Source: Aristophania vespae (GTDB taxonomy: Bacteria > Pseudomonadota > Alphaproteobacteria > Acetobacterales > Acetobacteraceae). From it: DNA of 64,000 nucleotides. A model generated the notes under the pieces. It worked only from the letters and a program-made list of their open reading frames with translations, made no database searches and was not told the origin of the DNA. The DNA is taken from assembly GCF_009906835.1 (NCBI RefSeq), contig NZ_CP047652.1, positions 1,550,001 through 1,614,000 on the forward strand, written 5' to 3'. Shown one piece after another: positions 56,029-63,751 of the stretch. Each line of letters begins with the position of its first letter. Position 1 is the stretch's first letter. The translations under genes were made by a program, and so were the position numbers.

Positions 56029-56565
56029 ATGAAACAACTCTTTGATATTTATCACTCTATCAGGTCACTCATATCACATGCCGTTGTCAGAGCCATTTAT
56101 GATGATGGTGCAGAGCAGCAGCTTGATCTTAATATCCATGCAGGCCAAACCAGAACGCGGGTGCCTGTTCATTTTCCTTTTGGTTTTTCCTCACATGCAC
56201 CGCTTGATGGGGCCGTCACCCATGTTATTAGCACAGGGGGCGATCCTTCTGACCTTATGGCCCTTCCCCCCTCCAACCCTGCCGCAGCAAGGCTTGGTGA
56301 TTTGGCAGAAGGTGAGAGCGTGCTTTATGACAGTGCGGGCCAGAGGCTGATTTTTCGTGATGGTGCCGTTGCTGAAATAGATGTGGTGGGCCAGCTCATT
56401 GTACAGGTTAAGGGAAGCCCCATTCTGACACTGGATGAAACAGGTATCAGCATCAAGGGCAATATCCACGCTACGGGCGATGTCACGACCGACAAAACTT
56501 CGCTCAATAACCATATTCATGGCGGTGTTCAGGCCGGTGGCGCCAAAACCACCCCGCCACAATAA
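56029..56565 (+). CDS. Baseplate assembly protein V (Mu gp45)
   Basis: A 178-residue spike protein of the gpV family. The N-terminal OB-like domain (VVRAIYDDGAEQQLDLNIHAG; RVPVHFPFGFSSHAPLDGAV) is followed by a beta-helical stalk (ITLDETGISIKGNIHATGDV type sequence) and a histidine-containing tip motif NHIHGGVQAGG, which probably binds a metal. Length matches Mu gp45. Confidence 0.88.
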   Translation: MKQLFDIYHSIRSLISHAVVRAIYDDGAEQQLDLNIHAGQTRTRVPVHFPFGFSSHAPLDGAVTHVISTGGDPSDLMALPPSNPAAARLGDLAEGESVLYDSAGQRLIFRDGAVAEIDVVGQLIVQVKGSPILTLDETGISIKGNIHATGDVTTDKTSLNNHIHGGVQAGGAKTTPPQ

Positions 56566-56574
56566 CCGCTCATA

Positions 56575-56599
56575 ATCGGGGTATCGTTCTGGCCCCTGA
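56575..56599 (+). promoter_or_regulatory. Candidate late promoter element, copy 3 (before gp46)
   Basis: Third 25-bp copy of ATCGGGG-N11-CCCCTGA, again ending 33 nt before an ATG (56633), with a -10-like TCTATT at -15 to -10 from that ATG. Near the place of the Mu P late promoter, though that one precedes gp44. Confidence 0.65.
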
Positions 56600-56632
56600 G
56601 ACCAGAATAGAAGCTGCTCTATTTATGAGAGT

Positions 56633-57121
56633 ATGATTAGCGATAATTCTGTCACACTTCATATAGGCCCTCATCAAGATGGAAGATGTGACCTGGTCAT
56701 TACCCCTCGCGGTAATGGGCAGGGCAGCATTTCACTTGACCGGACCATCTCATCCTCCCTCTTACTGGCTCTATGCTCTGATAGGCGCGCTGATGAAGAT
56801 GACTCTCTCCCGGCACTTCTGACCACATCAGACAGGCAACCTACCCCCCTTGGAGGGCGTCGCGGCTGGGCTGGCGATATTTTCCAGGAAAATGGCCAGA
56901 GATTTGGCTCAAAATTATGGCTTTTGGAACGCGCCAAACGCAATGAGGCCACCCGTCTGTCAGCCATGGATTATGCCACTGATTCTGTCTCCGATATTGG
57001 TACTTACCATAATCAGGAGCTGACTGTCTCCGCTCACTGGAGTGATGACAGACGGTCTGAGCTGGTGGTTCAGGTCAAGGGAGATCAGACAACCGTCACA
57101 CAGAAAGTAAAAACAGCATGA
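56633..57121 (+). CDS. Mu gp46-like baseplate protein (gpW-type)
   Basis: A 162-residue GP46-family protein with PLGGRRGWAGDIFQENGQRF and GSKLWLLERAKRNEATRLSA. The start codon has no clear Shine-Dalgarno sequence and lies exactly 33 nt after a candidate late promoter element. It overlaps the gp47 gene by four bases (ATGA). Confidence 0.88.
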   Translation: MISDNSVTLHIGPHQDGRCDLVITPRGNGQGSISLDRTISSSLLLALCSDRRADEDDSLPALLTTSDRQPTPLGGRRGWAGDIFQENGQRFGSKLWLLERAKRNEATRLSAMDYATDSVSDIGTYHNQELTVSAHWSDDRRSELVVQVKGDQTTVTQKVKTA

Positions 57122-58194
57122 GCGTTGTTATTCCAACCCCCACACAGCTGGCAGAGCGCTACGTCACCGCCTTTTCGCAGACAGATTTCATTGCCTCTGA
57201 TGGCTCTACTGTCAAACTGGACCCAACAGCACCCGGCACATTTGAGCAGGTTCTGGCAGCGGCCAAATCCATGGCGGATTATGAAACATATCTCTATATC
57301 AGAGACCGTTTTTTACAGGTTCTGCCCACCACCGCCACAACAGGACCAGGCGGGCTATTACCCCAGCACGGCCAAATATGGGGCGTTCCCCGCCGCAGTG
57401 CCCAGTCTGCTCTGGGTCATGTCATTATTACGGCACAAAGCGATGCCTCTTTGCCTGGGGGCACAATCCTAACCAATAATGGCACAGTGCAATGGGCTTT
57501 AAATGAGGCTGTCAGCCTCACGGCAGGCGAGTCAGTCTCTGCCGCCGTCACATGTGTGCAAAGGGGTACAGCGGGCAATCTGGCACCACATTCTAGCCTG
57601 TCATTAATTGAGCCTGTTGCCGGTATCCGCACTGTTACCGTCGATCAGAACGGCCTGACTGGCGGAGACGATATCGAGCCTACCGAAACATGGCGTCAAC
57701 GCATTTTGAACGCCATTCGCAAACCATATCAGGGTGGTTCGAAAGACGATTATATTCAGTGGGCCAAACAATTTGGGGCCAGTTACGTTAATGTCGTGCC
57801 CTCTTATACAGGGCCAGGCACGGTGGGCATTATTGTTGCCATGAGCGGCCCCCGCACCCCAAGCGATGACGAAGTCAAACGCCTGCAAGATAATATAGAT
57901 TCCGTGCGGCCCATACGCGGCAATGCCACAATTTACGGCGCTGTCATCAAAAATGAAGAGGTCACTGTTACCATAAAACCCGATACCGGCCCCATAAGAG
58001 AGAAAGTTCATTCTGCCTTATCAACGGTTTATGCCAGTGTAGGCATAGGGGGCACGCTCTATCGGGCCATGCTCGAAAATGCCCTTTTTATCGCGGCTGG
58101 CCCCTATGCAGCCTTACAATCTCCACCTGGAGATATTTCATATCCCTCCGACACCATACCAACCCTGACACATATTGAATGGGGCGCGTCATGA
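57118..58194 (+). CDS. Baseplate protein J-like (Mu gp47)
   Basis: A 358-residue wedge protein of the baseplate J family. LPQHGQIWGVPRRSAQSALG, GTAGNLAPHSSLSLIEPVAG and EPTETWRQRILNAIRKPYQG followed by GGSKDDYIQWA are diagnostic. The gp48 gene overlaps its stop (ATGA). Confidence 0.93.
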   Translation: MSVVIPTPTQLAERYVTAFSQTDFIASDGSTVKLDPTAPGTFEQVLAAAKSMADYETYLYIRDRFLQVLPTTATTGPGGLLPQHGQIWGVPRRSAQSALGHVIITAQSDASLPGGTILTNNGTVQWALNEAVSLTAGESVSAAVTCVQRGTAGNLAPHSSLSLIEPVAGIRTVTVDQNGLTGGDDIEPTETWRQRILNAIRKPYQGGSKDDYIQWAKQFGASYVNVVPSYTGPGTVGIIVAMSGPRTPSDDEVKRLQDNIDSVRPIRGNATIYGAVIKNEEVTVTIKPDTGPIREKVHSALSTVYASVGIGGTLYRAMLENALFIAAGPYAALQSPPGDISYPSDTIPTLTHIEWGAS

Positions 58195-58763
58195 GCATTG
58201 CGCCCCCACGCTCAGCCGCCGAAATTGCTGAAGAATGGCATAGTGACCTTTTGCCTGGGGGCCCTGCCTGGCACGGCCCCAATATCAAATCATTAATGCA
58301 CGCTTTGGCTCTCCCGCGTGAAACGCTAGAGGGTGACATCGCCTCTATTGCTACAGAAATCTGCCCGGGCACGGCCCATTTGCTGCTTGATGATTATCGC
58401 GATGTTTTGGGCACCGACCCTTTAGGCCGTGATGAAAATAATCTGACAGATGATGAATGGCGTGCCCTTCTGCAACAAAGATGGACCGCAAGAGGCAATC
58501 AAAGGCCCGATTTTTACAAAGAGCTGGCCAAAAAACTGGGCTGTGACATTAAGTTATGGGAGCCAGATGCCCCCCTTGTGGGCGGCACAATATGCGGCAC
58601 CAAGGAGCTTGCCGCACCTTCAGTGGCTTTTCAGTGGATCGTGATACTCCCTGATGAGACAACTGACGAGCAGGCTCGCAAAATACGGCAATTTTTCAAC
58701 TTTTTAAAACCTGCGGATAGCGAGGTTTATTTTTTGCGTAAAGGATCCTGGTTCAATGGTTGA
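58191..58763 (+). CDS. Mu gp48-like baseplate protein (DUF2313)
   Basis: A 190-residue protein: HSDLLPGGPAWHGPNIKSLM near the N-terminus and DYRDVLGTDPLGRDENNLTDD, with the C-terminal FNFLKPADSEVYF typical of DUF2313 tail proteins. I use the ATG overlapping the gp47 stop. It overlaps the tail fibre start by eight bases. Confidence 0.88.
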   Translation: MSIAPPRSAAEIAEEWHSDLLPGGPAWHGPNIKSLMHALALPRETLEGDIASIATEICPGTAHLLLDDYRDVLGTDPLGRDENNLTDDEWRALLQQRWTARGNQRPDFYKELAKKLGCDIKLWEPDAPLVGGTICGTKELAAPSVAFQWIVILPDETTDEQARKIRQFFNFLKPADSEVYFLRKGSWFNG

Positions 58764-60824
58764 GTTAAACTGGCCCACATTCCCCAATGCCACACATATG
58801 AGGCAAGACTCTCAGGGTCGGCCAGAAACACAAAACCTCATACCCGGTAAGCAGTTGGGCACCGAAATTGATGAATTTCTGCTCAACCCCCTTATCCACA
58901 AAGTATGCGATATTACAGATGCGCTAAAAACCGTTCAGCCCGCCGGTGATTACGCCCTCAATAGCCGCGTTACCACTGTTGATAACGACCTGCAAAATTT
59001 TAAAGCAGACGCCGTTACAGGGCATGGCTATAGTGATAATGATAAGCGCATTACCAATATCTGGGCTAATAACGATAAGGACTACCCCAGATTACAGGCA
59101 AACGTTGGAACAGACCAAACACTCGTTACAGCGCGTATTGAAGATGTCACAAAGGAAACAGCCCGCGCCCAATCCGCCGAAGCCACACTTGTTTCTGGCA
59201 CATTAGGCACAGGCCCCAATGACAAAGCCGGACGTGGACTTCATACCAGTGCTTCAGGCCATGCCTTTTACTGGGATGATAGCGGTGCCAAAGGCGACCT
59301 TGCCTATCTTTCAGACGTCACTGACGAAACAACCCGCGCCAAGTCTGCCGAAGCCACGCTTGTTTCTGGCACATTGGGCATGGGCTCAACCGACAAAGCC
59401 GGGCGTGGACTTCATACTAGTGCGTCAGGCCGCCCCAATTATTGGGACACAGACGGCACAAAAGGTGATCTTGCTTATTATAACGATGTCACCACTGTCA
59501 GTGTTGATCTGCAAAATTTTAAAGCAGATGCCGTTACAGGGCATGGCTATAGTGATGGGGATCTGCGTGTCACCAATGTCTGGGCCAATAAAATTGACAA
59601 AAATCGTCCCAGATTACAGGCAAATATTGGAACAGATCAAAGCCTCATTACAGCACGTATTGAGGACATTACCGACGAGACAGCCCGTGCCCAGTCTGCT
59701 GAAGCCACGCTTGTTTCTGGCACATTAGGCACAGGCCCCAATGACAAGGCCGGGCGTGGACTTCATACTAGTACGTCAGGCCGCCCCAATTATTGGGACA
59801 TAGACGGCACAAAAGGTGACCTTGCTTATTATAAAGATGTCACCACTGTCAGTGTTGATCTGCAAAATTTTAAAGCAGATGCCATTACAGGGCATGGCTA
59901 TAATGATGGGGATCTGCGTGTCACCAATATCTGGGCCAATAAAATTGACAAAAATCGTCCCAGATTACAGGCAAATATTGGAACAGATCAAAGCCTCATT
60001 ACAGCACGAGTTGAGGATATTACTGACGAGACAGCCCGTGCCCAGTCTGCTGAAGCCACGCTCGTTTCTGGCACATTAGGCATGGGTTCAACTGACAAAG
60101 CTGGGCGTGGACTTCATACCAGTGCGTCAGGCCATGCCTTTTACTGGGATGAAACGGGCGCCAGAGGTTACCTAGCCTATTATGCCTCATTAATCCGCAG
60201 ACCCCTCACCGCCACGCAAAATGGCAGCACGATAGTGCCAGATGGTGTTACGCAGCTTATTGCCGAAATTGTCGGTGGTGGCGGTGCTGGCGGTAGTTGT
60301 CAGGGGCGATCACTTCAAGAGTCAGTTTATGCAGCAGGAGGCGGTGCCGGAGGCTATCTCAAGGTTCAAATTTCCGTCTCCCCGGAGATCAGATCAGCTG
60401 GGTCATTGGTAAAGGAGCCATAGGCCCTGACTCAACAGGGGGTGACGGCAGTAATGGCGGCGATACTGTTTTGTCAATTAATGGCAATGTTGTCGCAACG
60501 GCTCAGGGTGGATTTGGCGGGGTCTGGAACTCCACCTTCAGCTCGGCAGGCGGTGGCGGTGGCGGTGTAAATGGGGGTGCTAATTCTGTAGTCTGGTCTG
60601 CTGGTGGCTGGGGCGGTGATGGACAAACCGGCCCCGTTGCAGCCCCTACTGGATATGGCGCAAATGGCCCCTGGGGTGGTGGTGGCAGAGCCGGGAACGG
60701 TGGCGGCATTAATGCCTGTGGCTTTGGTGCTGGCGGTGGTGGTGCCTATGATACGGGACTAGCCGGTAATTTTTGTCGCGGGGGCAGCGGTTTTGACGGC
60801 GTTGCCATCATCTCGCTCATATAA
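58756..60824 (+). pseudogene. Tail fibre protein with internal repeats, frameshifted in this sequence
   Basis: Host-binding fibre at the Mu S position. Repeats of 117 codons (351 bp) carry VDLQNFKADAVTGHGYSDGD, RPRLQANIGTDQSLITAR and SAEATLVSGTLGTGPNDKAG. The tip is a glycine-rich domain (IVGGGGAGGSC; GGGGRAGNGGGINACGFGA). The frame breaks at 60380-60383; one C added to the C4 run gives SVSPGDQISWVIGKGAIGPD and a protein of about 689 residues ending at 60824. A sequencing deletion is likely. Confidence 0.85.
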
Positions 60825-60855
60825 TTCATTTAAATTTCAGAAGGAAAAACAAAAC

Positions 60856-61140
60856 ATGGAAACCAATCCCATAAATTACGCCTGCTACCGCACAAAATCT
60901 TTAGGCTGGCAACAAGCAGGCTATATCGTGGTGATAGCAACGGCGCCTTCATTAGATGACCTGCCCACAGCCAAAGACAACCCAGATTTATGGGGCAATA
61001 CGGCATGGGTTGCTAATGACGAGGGCCAATATCTCATTAGCCACACTTATCCCGAACTCGTTCCCACACGCAAAGACCGTGCCTCTGACAAAACATCAGA
61101 TAAACCATCAAATGTAACGGCCAAAAAACTAGCTGATTAA
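60856..61140 (+). CDS. Small phage protein after the tail fibre
   Basis: A 94-residue soluble protein (METNPINYACYRTKSLGWQQ…) preceded by AAGGAAAAAC. Its place directly after the fibre gene fits a fibre assembly chaperone or tip-associated protein, but I see no family motif. The tail is Lys/Asp/Ser-rich. Confidence 0.6.
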   Translation: METNPINYACYRTKSLGWQQAGYIVVIATAPSLDDLPTAKDNPDLWGNTAWVANDEGQYLISHTYPELVPTRKDRASDKTSDKPSNVTAKKLAD

Positions 61141-61240
61141 AATAGCTGACGCGATATCCAATAATCATAGCAAATAGTCAGAATAGGCTCTTGCAAAAAG
61201 AGCCACATTCAGCCCCTCCAGGAGAAAGCCTCAGATCATT

Positions 61241-61630
61241 ATGCCGTTAATGGACTTACTAACTGTCATAAAACAAAATGAGGGGCTAATATGTGGCCTG
61301 TGCGGCACCCTAACGGGTTGGCTAGGCCAAATGGCCAAAAGCCGCCTGCTCTCACAACATCATAATAACAAACAGCTCCATCTAGCTTTGATGAGAGAAA
61401 GAGACCTAACTGACCGTGTCATAGCCCTAACTGATGAAATAGAAGGTCTATGGCACAGATTTTACGGACGGGAAGAAATATTAAAAATCTACCACTCTGC
61501 GGCCTTAACCGCCCGCCGGGAAATTAATATTCTGGAAGCGAAACATAATTATCCTCTGACGGAATTTAGAGACCTACCCGTTTTTCCCCCTCCCAAAGAG
61601 GCCATGGCTCATATTAAAAAACAAGGCTAA
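61241..61630 (+). CDS. Hypothetical phage protein, last gene of the prophage
   Basis: A 129-residue protein. Residues 14-30 are moderately hydrophobic (GLICGLCGTLTGWLGQM), followed by a long charged helix (HLALMRERDLTDRVIALTDE). A ribosome site (AGGAGAAAG) is present some 20 bases upstream of the ATG. The stop codon lies inside the stem of a strong terminator. Unknown function. Confidence 0.6.
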   Translation: MPLMDLLTVIKQNEGLICGLCGTLTGWLGQMAKSRLLSQHHNNKQLHLALMRERDLTDRVIALTDEIEGLWHRFYGREEILKIYHSAALTARREINILEAKHNYPLTEFRDLPVFPPPKEAMAHIKKQG

Positions 61631-61651
61631 AACTGATTTTAGCCTTGTTTT
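61622..61651 (+). terminator. Terminator at the end of the phage late genes
   Basis: An 11-bp perfect stem CAAGGCTAAAA/TTTTAGCCTTG with a 4-nt loop and then T4. It overlaps the end of the last phage gene and marks the right limit of rightward phage transcription. Confidence 0.88.
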
Positions 61652-61652
61652 A

Positions 61653-62442
61653 AAGTTCTTACCGCTGCTAAAATCCTGTCATAATATAATATGACGAAAT
61701 ATTTCCTTTTGAAGCAACAAACAACATTTCAATATTAAATCTTTGCCTGATTAACACGTGCAGAAAGTTTCTGATGACTTTCTTTTCTTTCTCCCACTTT
61801 GCACAAAAATTACTTTAAAACAGGGCAGGACCATCTACCTCATGCCAGGCCTGTCACTAATGTAACTCACTCCTCGCACCAGCCATTACAAGCTGACAAA
61901 TATGTATATTCAATAAAAAACTTTCCAGAAAATACTATTCTTTGAGTAACACTAACTACAAGTTCACCTTATCCGAAACACTTATCTTTTCTTCTCCCCA
62001 CCCTGCACAGAAATTACCATAAGACAGAGCAAATCCATCTACCTCATGCCAGGCCTGTCACTAATGTAACTCACTCCTCGCACCAGCCATTACTAGACGA
62101 CAAATATGTGTGATTAACAAAATACTTTCCAAAAATACTGTTTGCTGAGTAATACTGACTACAAGCCTGTCTTATCCGAAGCATCTATCTTCCCCTCTCC
62201 CACCCTGCACAGAAATTACTTTAAAACAGGGCAAGACCATCTACCTCATGCCAGGCCTGTCACTCATATAACTCACTCCCCGCACCAGCCATTACAAGCT
62301 GACAAATATGCGTGACTAACAAAATACTTTTTCAGAAAAGACCATTTTTTGAGTTATAACGACCCTTAAACATGTAACAAATGGGGGGTCTCACTCCCCC
62401 AACATCCTATTTTATTCCTGTTTCGAAATAATAAAAAGCCCA
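61653..62442. other. Gene-free region at prophage right border
   Basis: About 790 bp without a gene, largely occupied by three copies of a 203-bp repeat. The right prophage end should lie in this stretch. A G6…C5 hairpin at 62383-62400 may terminate the leftward oxidoreductase gene. Confidence 0.6.
61780..62345. repeat. About 203-bp direct repeat, three copies
   Basis: The block beginning CCATCTACCTCATGCCAGGC occurs at 61831, 62035 and 62237 (periods 204 and 202 bp). Each is followed by GTCACT.AT.TAACTCACTCC and a CACCAGCCATTAC segment, with similar flanks (CACCCTGCACAGAAATTAC upstream). Copies differ at about 10% of positions. Non-coding. Confidence 0.88.
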
Positions 62443-63528
62443 TTATTTACTGCGCCTGACTGTAACATCCATAGGAGCATCAGGTAATTTAGGCTGTGAG
62501 CGCTGCCATACCGTGCCATATCTTGTATATTGCGGTGGAACCGGTATAGCGACCTGAAGGTCATCTGCCGCTGAGCGTGCCCAGAATGGGTCTCTAAGCA
62601 TCTCACGACCAATCAGCACCATATCGGCACGGCCATTTTGCAATATTTCTTCTGCCTCACGGCCTGTCTGAATTAGTCCAACTGCGCCCGTTTTAATCCC
62701 CAGTGAATTACGCAATAATTCTGCTGCCGGAACCTGATAACCAGGAAAAACATTGCTTGCCGTCGCTGGCACGACCCCACCAGAAGAGCAGTCAATCAGA
62801 TCAACGCCTTGTTCTTTCATCCAGCGGCCATAATGTAAAAAATCTTCTGGAGTATTTCCGCCTTCGAAATAATCACTTGAGGAGATACGTACAAATAAAG
62901 GCCCCTGCCACTCCTTTCGAACCACATCTATAATCTCGCGTACAATGCGATAACGTTTTTCATGACTGCCCCCATATTGATCTTCTCTTACATTCGCCAG
63001 GGGTGAAAGAAACTCATTGAGCAAATAACCGTGGGCTGTATGTATTTCGATAACATCAAACCCTGCTTTACGGGCGCGAATAGCTGCATCACGAAAAGAC
63101 TGGATAATTTCATATATACCATCCAGAGTGAGCGCCTGCGGCACTGCTTCTTTAGCAGAATAAGCAATGGCAGATGGCGCAACTGAATTCATTTGCAAAA
63201 AACCCTGCTTACGACCAGCATGGCCAATCTGTATGCCTGCTTTGGCACCCATATCATGAATGACATCAACAAGTCGGCTTAGGCCAGGAAGATGGCTGTC
63301 ACTCCATATACCAAGATCACCCGGACCAAGCTGTCCATTTGGCAAGACGGCACATGTTTCGGGAAAGATAAGCCCCGCACCCCCCAGCGCACGCGCGCCA
63401 TAATGAACCAGATGAAAATCAGTGACATTACCGTTCTCATCAGCTGAATGCATGCACATGGGAGACATGGCAATACGGTTTTTAAATTCAATATTTCTGA
63501 TTGTAAGGGGAGCAAAAAGAAGTGACAT
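62443..63528 (-). CDS. NADH:flavin oxidoreductase, old yellow enzyme (YqjM/NamA-like)
   Basis: A 361-residue FMN-dependent ene-reductase. The N-terminus MSLLFAPLTIRNIEFKNRI with MSPMCMHSA (the YqjM-type active-site cysteine), HYGARALGGAGLIF, the substrate-binding pair in GIQIGHAGRK, and EIHTAHGYLLNEFLSPLAN are all present; FMN phosphate binding is in the C-terminal GREMLRDPFW region. The start at 63528 has GGAGAG just upstream; an in-frame ATG at 63561 adds 11 residues. The physiological substrate is unknown. Lies outside the prophage. Confidence 0.93.
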   Translation of the reverse strand: MSLLFAPLTIRNIEFKNRIAMSPMCMHSADENGNVTDFHLVHYGARALGGAGLIFPETCAVLPNGQLGPGDLGIWSDSHLPGLSRLVDVIHDMGAKAGIQIGHAGRKQGFLQMNSVAPSAIAYSAKEAVPQALTLDGIYEIIQSFRDAAIRARKAGFDVIEIHTAHGYLLNEFLSPLANVREDQYGGSHEKRYRIVREIIDVVRKEWQGPLFVRISSSDYFEGGNTPEDFLHYGRWMKEQGVDLIDCSSGGVVPATASNVFPGYQVPAAELLRNSLGIKTGAVGLIQTGREAEEILQNGRADMVLIGREMLRDPFWARSAADDLQVAIPVPPQYTRYGTVWQRSQPKLPDAPMDVTVRRSK

Positions 63529-63725
63529 AAACTCTCCGGGATTAAGTGAATACCCAGACAATAATATTCATATCTTTGAGAGCAATACGGGAATAAAACA
63601 CCGTTAGTAACCTTATTTATACATAGTTCCATAAATGTAACTGAACAGAATGATCTTTATCGTTATATTCATTTTAAAATCAGGTAGAATTTATTTTATG
63701 GTATTTATGAGTATTTATAACAAAG

Positions 63726-63742
63726 GCACTCTGACAGAGTGC
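63726..63742. repeat. Short perfect inverted repeat
   Basis: GCACTCT-GAC-AGAGTGC, 7-bp arms with a 3-nt loop, 10 bp before the microsatellite. It could be a hairpin or a binding site. Confidence 0.6.
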
Positions 63743-63751
63743 AAGCACATC

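Larger units (their letters stand above)
55267..56060 (+). repeat. Tandem repeats of the gp44/gp45 gene junction
   Basis: A 173-bp unit made of the 5' end of gp45 plus the 3' end of gp44. Copies start at 55368, 55541 and 55714 (the last longer and decayed). The parental gp44 tail (from about 55267) and gp45 head (56029) flank the array. Copies differ by scattered substitutions. Confidence 0.9.
22660..62400. mobile_element. Mu-like transposable prophage (ends approximate)
   Basis: A contiguous Mu-order gene set: repressor (leftward), ner, MuA transposase, MuB, a Mor-like activator, lysozyme, gp26, gp27, terminase, portal, protease, capsid, contractile tail (sheath, tube, chaperone, tape measure, gpN, gp44-gp48) and tail fibre. 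The DDE transposase with MuB shows replication by transposition. The left end should lie just left of the repressor (before 22835) and the right end after the last phage-type gene (61630) and before the oxidoreductase gene (62443). I could not find the TG…CA termini or the target duplication. The F and G head genes are missing and accessory genes occupy their place. Confidence 0.9.

Noticed and set aside
60503-60709. Leftward proline-rich frame
   Set aside because: Complement of the glycine-rich tail fibre tip (GGN codons read backwards as CCN).
61831-62345. CRISPR array considered for the right-border repeats
   Set aside because: Units are about 203 bp, only three, with no short repeat/spacer alternation and no cas genes.
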